DNA from: Chitinophaga sp. CF118
GTDB taxonomy: Bacteria > Bacteroidota > Bacteroidia > Chitinophagales > Chitinophagaceae
Assembly: GCF_900112615.1 (NCBI RefSeq)
Contig: NZ_FOMK01000001.1
Location: forward strand, 1,178,001 to 1,242,000
DNA length: 64,000 nt
Reading direction: 5' to 3'
This document shows, piece by piece, positions 9,251 to 18,881 of the stretch (position 1 is its first letter; the number at the start of each line of letters is the position of its first letter). Under the pieces are notes generated by a model. The model was not told where the DNA came from and ran no database searches. It saw only the letters and a list, made by a program, of their open reading frames with translations. Position numbers and translations under genes: made by a program.

Positions 9251-10075
9251 ATGCATAAACTGGAAGAACAGATCAACACAGCAGTTTCGTACTTAAAAGG
9301 ATTCAACTATGATCGGGCCCGTGTAGGTATTGTATTAGGTACCGGACTCGGTCAGCTGATAAGCCATATACAGGTAGAAAAAAGTATTCCTTATAATCAG
9401 ATTCCTCACTTCGCGGAAAGCACCGTGGAATCACACAAAGGGCAGCTCATCTATGGTAAAATCGGGGATACACCTGTTATTGCCATGCAGGGACGCTTTC
9501 ATTATTATGAAGGTTACTCCATGCAGGAGATCACCTTTCCGGTTCGGGTAATGAAAGCCCTTGGTATTCAGCAGCTATTGCTGAGCAATGCGGCTGGTGG
9601 TATGAACCCTTCTTACAAGAAAGGCGATATAGTGTTGCTGGATGATCATATCAACCTGCAGCCTGAAAATCCTCTGCGTGGTTTGAACTCGGCTTTTTTC
9701 GGTACCCGTTTCCCGGATATGAGCCAGCCTTATGATCTGCAACTGGGAAAGCTGTTAAAGACAGCGGCAGCAGATAAAGGATTAACCCTGCATACAGGAG
9801 GAGTATATGTATCTGTAACGGGACCTAACCTGGAAACAAGAGCCGAATACCGTTTCCTGCGCCTTATAGGTGCTGATATAGTAGGGATGAGCACTGTCCC
9901 TGAAGTTATAGTTGCTAACCAGTTACAACTCCCCTGTGCGGCTGTATCCGTTATTACTGACGAATGTGATCCTGATAATCTGAAACCGGTATCACTCGAA
10001 GAGATCATTGCAGTTGCCGGTACAGCAGATAAAAAGCTGAGTGAGCTTTTTGTAGCTGTGATAAAACAGCTCTGA
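9251..10075 (+). CDS. punA: Purine nucleoside phosphorylase (class I, inosine/guanosine type)
   Basis: A 274-residue cytoplasmic enzyme that splits inosine or guanosine with phosphate to give the base and ribose 1-phosphate, for purine salvage. It has the family pattern: phosphate-binding GTGLGQL (near residue 30), MQGRFHYYEGYSMQEITFPVR, SNAAGGMNP, the substrate-loop GDIVLLDDHINL, and VGMSTVPEVIVA with the catalytic-site Met and Asn further on. The length is that of trimeric class I PNPs. It follows the DUF1080 gene by 2 bp. The symbol is by family; pnp would be the alternative. Confidence 0.93.
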   Translation: MHKLEEQINTAVSYLKGFNYDRARVGIVLGTGLGQLISHIQVEKSIPYNQIPHFAESTVESHKGQLIYGKIGDTPVIAMQGRFHYYEGYSMQEITFPVRVMKALGIQQLLLSNAAGGMNPSYKKGDIVLLDDHINLQPENPLRGLNSAFFGTRFPDMSQPYDLQLGKLLKTAAADKGLTLHTGGVYVSVTGPNLETRAEYRFLRLIGADIVGMSTVPEVIVANQLQLPCAAVSVITDECDPDNLKPVSLEEIIAVAGTADKKLSELFVAVIKQL

Positions 10076-10150
10076 TTAAAATGTAATGGCTACGGTATAA
10101 TCTTTGCCGACCCTCTTTTTATCACAACAAATTGCACTTTAAATACAAAA

Positions 10151-10197
10151 GCCGCCCGCATATCATTCAGTTTTACAACTGATGGTTTGCGGGCGGC
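10151..10197 (-). terminator. Terminator after scpB, possibly bidirectional
   Basis: The perfect arms GCCGCCCGCA (10151-10160) and TGCGGGCGGC (10188-10197) enclose an inner CAGTT/AACTG stem. On the minus strand the stem is followed by TTTTGTATTT, so it terminates scpB; it may also stop the converging phosphorylase transcript. Confidence 0.85.
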
Positions 10198-10214
10198 AAA
10201 TATTTTACTTATAA

Positions 10215-11321
10215 TTATTTTTTCGTTTCGTCGTTATCATCATCTTCATCACTTTCTTCATCGTCTTCCTCCTCATCATCATCACTGTCATCATCATCTT
10301 CGTCTTCGTCTTCGCTATCATCATCATTGTCCCCATCTTCGTCTTCGTCGTCTTCGTCATCATCATCACTATCATCATCATCATCTTCGTCTTCGTCATC
10401 GTCCTCTTCTTCATCTTCTTCCTCAGGATCAACTTCTGTATTATCTGTGGCGGCTTCGGGTATTTCTACAGTCGTAATTTCTTCTTCCTCCACAACCAGC
10501 TCATCAATAACATCCCCTTCATTATCCACAGTCGCTTCCAGCACCACATCATCTGTAGCTTCCAGGATCTCTCCTTCTTCTGCCAGTTTTTCCAATGTTT
10601 CATCTGTTACCACACCTGCTATTACCGGGGATAATGTCTCTTCTATTAAGTCCGTTTGTTCTACCAGTTCACCGGTTTCAGAAACGATCATGTTCAGTGG
10701 TTCATCTGTCAGCAGCTCTTCTTCGGAATGACCGTTTCCTTCCAGATCCAGCATCAGTGTAGGAGCAACATCTTCATCAAATACTTCTTTCAGCTTAGGA
10801 AGATCTTTGGGAGAGTTTAACCCGAAGTAATCCATAAATGCTTTGGAAGTAGTATATAATAATGGCTTACCCGGTAAATTCTCGCTACGGCCGGAGATGA
10901 CAATCAGTTCCTTTTCCAGTAACTTCTGGATGGAATAATCGGTACTTACCCCACGGATATGTTCTATTTCCCCTTTGGAAATGGGTTGTTTATAAGCTAT
11001 GATAGCTAAGGTTTCCAGCGCAGCAGTAGACAAGCGTTTCAGGAACTTCTCCCCGTTCAGTTGTGCCACTGTCTGGTAATAATCCTTTTTGGTAAGGAAC
11101 TGGTAACCACCTCCGCTTTCTCTTACTTCAAAAGCGTAGAATTCAGAGCTATATTTCTCCCTGACAGCTTCCAGTGCTGTTTCAACCTGGTCCAGCGTGG
11201 CCCTGTCTTCCAGGAAGGCCATTGCGTTATTTAACAGATCTGTTATTTCCAGAACAGGAAGTGGCCTGTCTGCTGCAAATATCAACGATTCAACATGCGG
11301 TATTATCTGTGAGATTTCCAT
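10215..11321 (-). CDS. scpB: Segregation and condensation protein B with a long acidic tail
   Basis: ScpB, the winged-helix partner of SMC-ScpA condensin in chromosome segregation. From the chosen start (MEISQIIPHVESLIFAADRPL, the usual ScpB beginning) it is 368 residues; an ATG at 11363 would add 14. The ScpB fold is seen to about residue 190 (ALETLAIIAYKQPISKGEIEHIRGV, QKLLEKELIVISGRSENLPGKP, FGLNSPKDLPKL). The remaining 170 or so residues are not part of the family: an acidic linker, then about 85 residues of nearly pure Asp/Glu with a few Ser. The tail makes the gene much longer than typical ScpB (about 180-200). scpA is not nearby. Confidence 0.92.
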   Translation of the reverse strand: MEISQIIPHVESLIFAADRPLPVLEITDLLNNAMAFLEDRATLDQVETALEAVREKYSSEFYAFEVRESGGGYQFLTKKDYYQTVAQLNGEKFLKRLSTAALETLAIIAYKQPISKGEIEHIRGVSTDYSIQKLLEKELIVISGRSENLPGKPLLYTTSKAFMDYFGLNSPKDLPKLKEVFDEDVAPTLMLDLEGNGHSEEELLTDEPLNMIVSETGELVEQTDLIEETLSPVIAGVVTDETLEKLAEEGEILEATDDVVLEATVDNEGDVIDELVVEEEEITTVEIPEAATDNTEVDPEEEDEEEDDDEDEDDDDDSDDDDEDDEDEDGDNDDDSEDEDEDDDDSDDDEEEDDEESDEDDDNDETKK

Positions 11322-11387
11322 TGTCCGATTTTCAATTGCAGGAATTTCCTGGCCTGCAGCCATTACTATACCCCTGTAAACAAAAAA

Positions 11388-11415
11388 GTCAAAGGCCGAA
11401 AATACAGCCTTTGAC
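11388..11415 (-). terminator. Intrinsic terminator after atpG
   Basis: A perfect 9-bp stem (GTCAAAGGC 11388-11396, GCCTTTGAC 11407-11415) is followed on the minus strand by T6. It ends the atpG transcript and separates it from scpB. Confidence 0.88.
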
Positions 11416-11472
11416 CCTTATGAAGAAATCAAAATATTTTGATGTTAATTTGATGTGTATAAGTTCCTGGAA

Positions 11473-12360
11473 TTATCCGTTCAAGGCAGCTGCACCACTC
11501 ACAATCTCAGTCAGTTCGGTCGTAATTGCTGCCTGACGAGCACGGTTGTAGCTAATCTTATAACCACGTAACAGTTCATTCGCATTCTCAGTAGCCTTAT
11601 CCATTGCCGTCATACGAGCACCATGTTCGGAAGCGCTGGCATCCAGCATAGCCTTGAACAACTGCGTATTCAGGATCTTAGGCATCAGTTCTGCAATGAG
11701 GGCCTGTTTTTCAGGTTCAAAGATAAAATCTGCACGGGTTTCCTTTTTACCTTCAGCTGTTTCCACTTTAGCAATAGGCAGGAACTGCTCAGCTACAAAA
11801 CGCTGGGTAGCAGCATTTTTGAATTCGCTGTATATGATTTCCACTGCATCAAAATCACCTTTGGTAAAACCATCCAGTGCTACAGCTGCAGCTTCTTTAA
11901 CATTTTCAAAATCAAGACGGGTAAACAGGTTCCAATATGTTTCGTTCTGTTTGTAACCGCTCTTGGCAAAGAATTCCCATCCTTTTTTACCAATAGGCAG
12001 AATCTCTACCTGTCCCTTCGCAAACTGTTCCGCATATTTTTCACGGATCACCTGCTTTGCCAGCTTAATAATGTTGGAGTTATAAGCACCACACAATCCT
12101 CTGTCGGAAGTAATCACGATGATCAGCACCTTTTCTACCGGACGCTGGGCTGCCAGTGCCAGTTCAATGCTACCTTCACTGTTAGAAACAATATTCTGTA
12201 ACATTTCCTGCAGTTTAACGGCATAAGGACGCATGAGCAGGATAGCATCCTGTGCACGACGCAGCTTAGCAGCACTCACCATTTTCATGGCTTTCGTGAT
12301 CTGAAGGTTGGACTGTGTAGACTTTATACGGTTGCGAACTTCTTTAAGCTGACCGGACAT
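11473..12360 (-). CDS. atpG: ATP synthase F1 subunit gamma
   Basis: The central stalk subunit of F1, 295 residues. Both ends show the coiled coil that rotates inside the alpha3-beta3 ring: the N-terminus VRNRIKSTQSNLQITKAMKMVSAAKLRRAQ and the C-terminus MTAMDKATENANELL...YNRARQAAITTELTEIVSGA. The middle contains the conserved SDRGLCGAYNSNI. Length is normal. No other atp gene lies beside it: upstream is a WG-repeat gene in the same direction and downstream is scpB behind a terminator, so it is transcribed apart from the rest of the synthase genes. A promoter probably lies in 12361-12463. Confidence 0.97.
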   Translation of the reverse strand: MSGQLKEVRNRIKSTQSNLQITKAMKMVSAAKLRRAQDAILLMRPYAVKLQEMLQNIVSNSEGSIELALAAQRPVEKVLIIVITSDRGLCGAYNSNIIKLAKQVIREKYAEQFAKGQVEILPIGKKGWEFFAKSGYKQNETYWNLFTRLDFENVKEAAAVALDGFTKGDFDAVEIIYSEFKNAATQRFVAEQFLPIAKVETAEGKKETRADFIFEPEKQALIAELMPKILNTQLFKAMLDASASEHGARMTAMDKATENANELLRGYKISYNRARQAAITTELTEIVSGAAALNG

Positions 12361-12463
12361 AATGTTTTATGTATTACTTTATATTTGTATAACAATAAAG
12401 CCTGTAGGGCCCTTTAAATTTGGGTGCAAAGGTAAAGAATTTCTTGTTAAGTAAGAATCAATA

Positions 12464-13357
12464 CTACTTATTCCCTCCAGATGGGACTGCCGCAACTGTT
12501 GTTCCGGGAACCGATTCTGTCCATGACTCATTGCCCTGTTTATCTACATAACCTACTCTACCATTGAGTTTTATCAGCCCTTTGCCCTCAGAGAAAACAA
12601 AGGCATCATCATATTTTTGTGGGATCACCATATGATTGGATTTATCTATAAAACCAAATTTCCCTCCAGTACCAACCGCTGCTAATCCTTCATTGAAATC
12701 CCGGGCATTATCATATGAAACCGGAATCACCAGGTCGCCTTTTGTATTAATAAACCCAAATTTCTTATCCAAGCGCACCCAGGCCAATCCATCTTTAAAT
12801 GTACCTACCTTATCATAAATCGTCATCACCACCTTTCCTTTTTTCAGATCTGCACGGCCGCATTTTCCATCTATGTATACTATTACAGAGCCATTATCCA
12901 CAATACCAACCATATCATAGATGGGCTTCAATATTGCCTTTCCTTTTTCGTTAACCACACCATACTTATCTTCCAGCTCTACAGTGGCATACCCCTGCCT
13001 GAAATGTCTCACCTCATCATACAAAGGCGGAACGATTTCCCTGCCGGTAGTATCCAGCGCTCCTTTCTTCCCCTTCAGCCCTATTGACGGATGTAAAGGA
13101 TCTGTTGCCCATACAGTATCATATTTCACAGCGGAAACATGCCCGTTCTTAAAAGCATAACCAAACTTATGTTTAAGTCTTACTACGGTATAACCGTTCC
13201 TGAAAGTACCTACAGAGTCGTACTTTGCCGGAATTACTACCTTTCCCGCAGCATCACTGAATCCGTATTTCCCGTTTTTTTCGATCTTTATTAACTGAGC
13301 GTTGGCTATGCCTGCCAGGAGAAGCAGGCAAATGGATAATAAATAACTCTTTTTCAT
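12464..13357 (-). CDS. Secreted WG-repeat protein
   Basis: A 297-residue exported protein with signal peptide MKKSYLLSICLLLLAGIANAQ followed by about six WG-type (KWG) repeats of roughly 35-40 residues, recognisable by units such as KYGFSDAAGKVVIPAKYDSV, KYGVVNEKGKAILKPIYDMV and KFGFINTKGDLVIPVSYDNA. These beta-propeller-like repeats are common in Bacteroidota surface or periplasmic proteins; no biochemical role is established. It lies upstream of atpG in the same direction, with a 103-bp gap. Confidence 0.88.
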   Translation of the reverse strand: MKKSYLLSICLLLLAGIANAQLIKIEKNGKYGFSDAAGKVVIPAKYDSVGTFRNGYTVVRLKHKFGYAFKNGHVSAVKYDTVWATDPLHPSIGLKGKKGALDTTGREIVPPLYDEVRHFRQGYATVELEDKYGVVNEKGKAILKPIYDMVGIVDNGSVIVYIDGKCGRADLKKGKVVMTIYDKVGTFKDGLAWVRLDKKFGFINTKGDLVIPVSYDNARDFNEGLAAVGTGGKFGFIDKSNHMVIPQKYDDAFVFSEGKGLIKLNGRVGYVDKQGNESWTESVPGTTVAAVPSGGNK

Positions 13358-13405
13358 AGGAAGCTGATTATTATACCAAAAATAACAAAAAACCGGGGTA
13401 TTTCC

Positions 13406-13987
13406 CTATAGCTCGATCTTTGTTCCCAGTACTTTCAAAAAAGCAGCTATCCACTGAGGATGAGCTGGCCAGGCGGGTGCTGTTACCAGATTACCGTCCG
13501 TAACGGCTTCATACACATTCACTGCTTCAAAATGCCCTCCGGCAATGGCTACTTCCGGTCCTACAGCAGGATAGGCTGTTAGTCTTTTTCCCCTTACTAC
13601 GTCTGCGGCGGTCAGGATCTGGATACCATGACAAACAGCAGCAATGGGTTTGTTTGCAGTTGCAAAGTGTTTCACAATCTCAATCACCTTTGGATTTAAA
13701 CGCAGGTACTCTGGCGCTCTCCCTCCTGCAATCATCAGGGCATCATAAGAAGTTACCTGTACATCGGCAAAAGATGCATTCAATACAAAATAATGCCCCC
13801 GTTTTTCGCTGTATGTCTGATCGCCTTCAAAATCGTGAATGGCTGTGATTATTTTATCACCTGCTACTTTTTCAGGACAAACAGCATGCACAATATGTCC
13901 TACCATTTGTAGCATCTGAAATGGAACCATTGTTTCGTAATCTTCCGCGTAATCGCCTGTAAGAAAGAGAATTTTCTTCTGTGCCAT
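13406..13987 (-). CDS. DJ-1/PfpI family protein
   Basis: A 193-residue cytoplasmic protein of the class I glutamine amidotransferase-like DJ-1/PfpI superfamily. The nucleophile elbow is seen at [14 protein letters not shown] (Cys near residue 118), the [10 protein letters not shown] segment is typical for the PfpI/YhbO branch, and the conserved early Glu region is around [13 protein letters not shown]. Members act as proteases, glyoxalases or deglycases; which applies is not decidable here. It is a single-gene unit between the WG-repeat gene and the susCD terminator. Confidence 0.88.
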   Translation of the reverse strand: MAQKKILFLTGDYAEDYETMVPFQMLQMVGHIVHAVCPEKVAGDKIITAIHDFEGDQTYSEKRGHYFVLNASFADVQVTSYDALMIAGGRAPEYLRLNPKVIEIVKHFATANKPIAAVCHGIQILTAADVVRGKRLTAYPAVGPEVAIAGGHFEAVNVYEAVTDGNLVTAPAWPAHPQWIAAFLKVLGTKIEL

Positions 13988-14067
13988 GGGGGTTATGTTT
14001 TTTTTGGGTGAATATTAAAGTTACAGATTTTAGGTGGGGTTTTGTATATGATGAATTCTGAAAATGA

Positions 14068-14114
14068 AACAGGATGTATGAAGTACGGTGGCATCGTACT
14101 TCATACATCCTGTT
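14068..14114 (-). terminator. Strong terminator after susD
   Basis: A 20-bp perfect inverted repeat (14068-14087 with 14095-14114, 7-nt loop) lies 22 bp past the susD stop. On the minus strand it is followed by CATTTTC, a short T run. Confidence 0.8.
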
Positions 14115-14136
14115 GTTTTGATGGAATTTCTATTTA

Positions 14137-15741
14137 TCAATAGCCCGGGTTCTGCAAAAATTCATTACTTGTCCTGTCAATCTGATCCTGTGGAATTGGC
14201 CGTAACTCATGCTTACCTTCAATATTTGGTCCACCTTGCGGATTATGTAACCGTACACGTTCCACCAGTTTGTGGGTACGCACCAGATCAAACCATTGCT
14301 GCTGTTCTCCTACCAGTTCACGTCCGCGTTCATCCAGGATAAAGTCCGTAGTAAGCTGGGCTTCTGAGATCTTCATTGCTTCCCTGTATGCGGTAGTTTC
14401 CGCCTCGTTAGCGCCTACTCTCGCAGCACGCATACGCAGGGTGTTGATATACCCTATGGCGTCCGTTTTCTTACCGGTCATCATCAATGCTTCCGCAGCA
14501 ATCAGGTAATCTTCAGCCAGGCGGAATGCAATGAATGGCCTTACACCCGAAGCCTGGTTGTCCGGACGAAGTGCATCAGCAAATTTGTTGAGTGAAGGGT
14601 ATAACTTTTCAGTGTACTTATCGGGAGTTACCAGTAAATAATTTTTAACTGTATCCGTTGTTTTATAACCTGGCATCCATACGGATGTATCTCCAACTTT
14701 CAGTTTAGCAGTAGCAACATTAGCAAACCAGACAGTCGTGAAAAATTTCTCATAACGTGTGTCATTTACCCTATCTGCAAAGAGTGTATCTAACAGGAAT
14801 TTTGTAGGGCGAAAACGTTTCCAGGGTGTACCATTTGCCAGATCGCGCTTCATACCGGCAAGCACGTCGTACTGCATCAGGAAGAAGCGGCAGGCATTAT
14901 TATCAGTTGAATTATATAATGCATCGGTAGTATATTGTACTGCAAATACTGTCTCTGTATTATTCTCTTTCCCCTGCTCCCATACCTTTCCAACATCTGT
15001 TAACAACTGAAATCCATACTGACTAATTACACGGGTAGAATAAGTAGCAGCACTGTCATAATCTCCGGCAACGGCCACTGCAGATGAAGCTCTGGTTAAG
15101 AACACACGGGCCAGCAGATGTTCTGCTGCAGGTTTTGTAGCGCGTCCCCATTCTATTTGTGTAGCTGGTAACGTTTGTACAGCATAGCGCAGGTCTGCTA
15201 TAATAGTATTGTAAATAAGGTCAACAGGATCACGATGTGATTCCGTTACGATCTCCTTATTTTCATTTAACTGTAATGGAATAGCACCAAACAGCTGTAC
15301 TAAAATGAAATAATAATTTGCACGGCAAAAACGGGCCTGTGCTATACCCAAATGTTTGACGGTACTATCCAGTCCGGGAATGAGATCAGCTCTGTCCTCT
15401 ACAACATTACAGGTATTAATCGTCTGATAAAAACTATTCCATAGATCTCTCAGATGTATATATCGCGGATCAAATTGCGAAGTGTACTGATTCGCAAATT
15501 TAAAATCGCCGTCTGAGCCATTGGTATAAGTATCTGTACCAAATACAGAAAGACTCATACCTCGTTCAGTACTGTAAAAGCTGCGCAGCCCCAGGTAACT
15601 GGCAGTTACGGCACTCTGGAAACCACCAGGTGTATTATAGAAATCGTCTACAGCAGAAGATACTACCTTTTCATCCAGCATTTTATTACAACTACTGCTC
15701 ACACACAGGCAAAACAGCAGGCACCATAATATGTTTTTCAT
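14137..15741 (-). CDS. SusD/RagB family outer-membrane lipoprotein
   Basis: A glycan-binding lipoprotein that caps the SusC channel on the cell surface. The chosen ATG at 15741 gives MKNILWCLLFCLCVSSSCNKMLDEK, a lipoprotein signal with lipobox VSSSC; an in-frame ATG 7 codons upstream is possible. Length is 534 residues. SusD features include the TPR-like helices (ARFCRANYYFILVQLFGAIPL), RPFIAFRLAEDYLIAAEAL and the C-terminal FILDERGRELVGEQQQWFDLVRT near the end. It follows susC by about 24 bp. The substrate class is unknown, but the divergent double-DUF1080 gene points to a glycoside. Confidence 0.93.
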   Translation of the reverse strand: MKNILWCLLFCLCVSSSCNKMLDEKVVSSAVDDFYNTPGGFQSAVTASYLGLRSFYSTERGMSLSVFGTDTYTNGSDGDFKFANQYTSQFDPRYIHLRDLWNSFYQTINTCNVVEDRADLIPGLDSTVKHLGIAQARFCRANYYFILVQLFGAIPLQLNENKEIVTESHRDPVDLIYNTIIADLRYAVQTLPATQIEWGRATKPAAEHLLARVFLTRASSAVAVAGDYDSAATYSTRVISQYGFQLLTDVGKVWEQGKENNTETVFAVQYTTDALYNSTDNNACRFFLMQYDVLAGMKRDLANGTPWKRFRPTKFLLDTLFADRVNDTRYEKFFTTVWFANVATAKLKVGDTSVWMPGYKTTDTVKNYLLVTPDKYTEKLYPSLNKFADALRPDNQASGVRPFIAFRLAEDYLIAAEALMMTGKKTDAIGYINTLRMRAARVGANEAETTAYREAMKISEAQLTTDFILDERGRELVGEQQQWFDLVRTHKLVERVRLHNPQGGPNIEGKHELRPIPQDQIDRTSNEFLQNPGY

Positions 15742-15765
15742 CGTCTCTTTTTTAATGATCATAAA

Positions 15766-18759
15766 TTAAAATGTAGCATTGATACCGAATTGCAGCATCC
15801 ATGTAGCAGGAGCATCTACAGCTATCGTATTCACATCTTCCGGATCAATTCCTTTATATTTCTGACGGTAAGGCGCCAGGATCAGAGGTTGCTTAACGTC
15901 TACAGAAAAACGTAATGCTTCCATTTTCCAGCGTTCCATCATATGCTTGGGCATTGAATACCCCAGGGTGATATTGCGGATCTTGAAGTAAGAACCATCA
16001 AAATAACTCAGCGTATTATAGTTGTTAGGACGCTCCTGGTTAGAGTTAGGACGAGGGAAATCGTTTGTCGGATTCGAAGGTGTAAAGTAATGTATGTCCA
16101 GATTATTATAACGGCCTTGCAGCGTGTTAAAAGTAGAATAGAAATCACTCTTGACCGTACTACCGAAACGGGCAAACGCTACTACAGACAGATCAATGTT
16201 TTTATAAGAGAACCGCTGTGTCATACCACCAGACCATGTTGGCTGAGGAGTGCCCAGGATACTCCTGTCCTTATCATCTATCTTCTTATCATTGTTGAGA
16301 TCAGCCAGCCTTATCTCTCCCATATGTTGTTTATATACCTGCGCTTCCGCTTCCGTTTGCCAGATACCCACCTTTTTGTAGTCATAGTATACATAAGTAG
16401 GCGAACCAACAAACCAGCCATTACCCACATCCTGTTTTTTGCCTTCTCCCAATGCCAGTATCTTTTCACTATTCTTAAATGCATTCACATCCATCGTCCA
16501 GCTAAAGTTTTTCGTTTCAACGATTACGCCGGAGAGACCAATCTCAATACCTTTGTTCTGTGTAACACCTGTGTTTTCCAGGACATAGTCGAATCCGTTA
16601 CTGAATGGCAGGAAACGCTGTAATAACAGGTCAGTTGTTTTTTGCTTATAAACATCTATCGTACCTGTAATACGTCCTTTCAGGAAGCTGAAATCAACAC
16701 CGATATTGGTAGAAGATGTTGTTTCCCATGTGAGGTTAGGATTATGTAATAATAGTGGTTGATAACCGATAGATCCTTTGTTACCGAATGAATAAGGTGA
16801 ACGGGACAGCAACCCCTGTGTAGCATAGGGAGGAATACCTGTGTTACCTATTTTACCATAGCTGCCGCGTAGTTTCAGGTTGTCGACAAATGATACGTTC
16901 TGCATAAAACGTTCGCTGGTAATGTTCCAGCCCAATGCTACGGAAGGGAAATACCCCCATTTATGTCCGGGAGCAAAACGGGAAGATCCATCTGCTCTCA
17001 GGGTCAATGTAATCAGGTAGCGATCGTCATATCCATAATTCACACGCCCCATATAAGAGAGGATTGTCCATGTACCTAACTGACTACCGAGTGCTGTAAC
17101 ATTTGCAGCCTGCCCCAGATTATAATATTGCTGCTGTTCTATAGAGATACCTCTTACACTTGCCGTAGAACTATCCTCACGTTGCCGTTGCACACTATAC
17201 AGTCCTGTGAAATTAAATGCATGTTTTTTCCTGAAAATTTTATTGTAGGTAAGCAGGTTCTCCACCGTATAGGCCCATACGAATTGACCCTCTTTTTTAG
17301 CTGTAGCATCTCCTCCACCTATCAGCAGGTTAGTATTATTTTTCCCCTGGAAAAGGCCATTGTTATTCTGCATCAGGTCACCACCCAGGTTCAGCCTGTA
17401 TTTGAGTCCATCTGTAATGCTCACTTCTCCATACACGCTATTGAAGAATCGGATGTGACTGAGATTCTCAATGCGGTTGCCAGGTACATAATCCAGCAGG
17501 GGATTAGGCTGCTGATTATCACCGGTAGGATAAGTGACCAGTTTACCAGTAGAATCGTAAGGTGTTCCGATAGGTAACATTTTCAGTGCAGCATCCATCC
17601 CATTGTAGGTGGCACCTTTTCTCATACTGTAGGTGGCCAGTGTAGAAGCTCCTACATGAACCCGCTTGCCAATCTGCTGATCGATACTTACATGAAGGTT
17701 ATACCTTTCATAGCTTTGCGGTTTCAGCACACCCTGGTCTTTAAAATATCCTCCGCTCAGTGCATATTTAGTTTTATCACTACCACCACTTACACCCAGA
17801 GAATGCCTTGTTTGCCAGCCCGGGCTAATCATCAGGCTTTGCCAGTCGGTATTCACACCTTTTTGAATGTTTGCCAGTTCTGTAGAGTTGAATATCTTGA
17901 TATCGGAAGCAGCGGGGTTACTGTCGTCATATATACCGGAGGTGCGAAAGGCTTCGCGTTTCATGGCCAGGTATTGCTGACTGTCCATCATATCGGTACG
18001 GCCCAGGTTATGTACAGAACCATATACACCGTTATAGGTTACCACTGCACGACCATTTTTTCCTTTCCGGGTAGAAACCAGTACTACACCATTGGCACCA
18101 CGGGAACCATAGATGGCGGTAGCAGAAGCATCTTTGAGGATGTCCATGGAAGCAATATCCTGGGGATTGATATCATTAAGGTTGCCTGCGAAAGGTATCC
18201 CATCCACTACATACAGCGGATCATTACCGGCAGATAAGGAGCGTGTACCCCTTACTCTCACGCGAGGCTCATCACCTGGTTTGTTACTGTTGTTAATCAC
18301 CTCTATACCAGGCGTTCTGCCCTGCAGAGCCTGTTGCGCATTAGTAACAGGCACCTCCATAATGGATTTACCGCTGAGAGAGGAAATGGCGCCTGTTATA
18401 TCTTTTTTCTTTTGTTGCCCATATCCGACTACCACTACTTCGTCCAGTTTTTTCTGGTCTGGGGATAGTTGAATATTGATTACACCACGGCCATTAACCG
18501 GCACTTCCTGTGATAAAAAACCAATAAAAGAAACGATCAGTACGCTATTACGGTCAGCGTCCAGTTTGTAATTGCCCGAAATATCTGAGGCTGTCCCTGT
18601 TTTTTGTCCTTTTACCGCAATGGTGGCCCCAATAACCGGCGTACCATCTGAGGCTGTAACTTTCCCCTTAATTGTCATAGATGATTGTGCCCGGATGAGC
18701 GTTCCGGATAATAGCAGGCATAGAAGCATGGCTCCTGCTCTTGATAACGTGTTTTTCAT
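15766..18759 (-). CDS. SusC/RagA TonB-linked outer-membrane protein
   Basis: A TonB-dependent transporter of 997 residues that imports oligosaccharides or peptides with its SusD lid. Order: signal peptide (to about residue 24), carboxypeptidase-D-like domain (MTIKGKVTASDGTPVIGATI), a linker ending DEVVVVGYGQQKKKDITGAIS (the classical SusC motif), plug domain (VRVRGTRSLSAGNDPLYVVDGIPF, DILKDASATAIYGSRGANGVV) and a beta barrel ending in a terminal Phe (GINATF). It is somewhat shorter than typical SusC proteins. The first gene of its operon, it diverges from the DUF1080 gene across 242 bp with LacI-like operators. Confidence 0.95.
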   Translation of the reverse strand: MKNTLSRAGAMLLCLLLSGTLIRAQSSMTIKGKVTASDGTPVIGATIAVKGQKTGTASDISGNYKLDADRNSVLIVSFIGFLSQEVPVNGRGVINIQLSPDQKKLDEVVVVGYGQQKKKDITGAISSLSGKSIMEVPVTNAQQALQGRTPGIEVINNSNKPGDEPRVRVRGTRSLSAGNDPLYVVDGIPFAGNLNDINPQDIASMDILKDASATAIYGSRGANGVVLVSTRKGKNGRAVVTYNGVYGSVHNLGRTDMMDSQQYLAMKREAFRTSGIYDDSNPAASDIKIFNSTELANIQKGVNTDWQSLMISPGWQTRHSLGVSGGSDKTKYALSGGYFKDQGVLKPQSYERYNLHVSIDQQIGKRVHVGASTLATYSMRKGATYNGMDAALKMLPIGTPYDSTGKLVTYPTGDNQQPNPLLDYVPGNRIENLSHIRFFNSVYGEVSITDGLKYRLNLGGDLMQNNNGLFQGKNNTNLLIGGGDATAKKEGQFVWAYTVENLLTYNKIFRKKHAFNFTGLYSVQRQREDSSTASVRGISIEQQQYYNLGQAANVTALGSQLGTWTILSYMGRVNYGYDDRYLITLTLRADGSSRFAPGHKWGYFPSVALGWNITSERFMQNVSFVDNLKLRGSYGKIGNTGIPPYATQGLLSRSPYSFGNKGSIGYQPLLLHNPNLTWETTSSTNIGVDFSFLKGRITGTIDVYKQKTTDLLLQRFLPFSNGFDYVLENTGVTQNKGIEIGLSGVIVETKNFSWTMDVNAFKNSEKILALGEGKKQDVGNGWFVGSPTYVYYDYKKVGIWQTEAEAQVYKQHMGEIRLADLNNDKKIDDKDRSILGTPQPTWSGGMTQRFSYKNIDLSVVAFARFGSTVKSDFYSTFNTLQGRYNNLDIHYFTPSNPTNDFPRPNSNQERPNNYNTLSYFDGSYFKIRNITLGYSMPKHMMERWKMEALRFSVDVKQPLILAPYRQKYKGIDPEDVNTIAVDAPATWMLQFGINATF

Positions 18760-18881
18760 TCGTGAAATTTTTTTTCGTAACGGAATACCTCCTGCCCACG
18801 TGATTTAATAGCTACTTCCTAAGGTTTTATCACAATATTCGGGGCAGGGAACGATACAAGTTAAGTAGATTCGTTATAAAT

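Noticed and set aside
10187..10477. An open frame rich in His and Leu on the plus strand
   Set aside because: It is antisense to the Asp/Glu tail of scpB; the composition only mirrors the acidic codon repeats.
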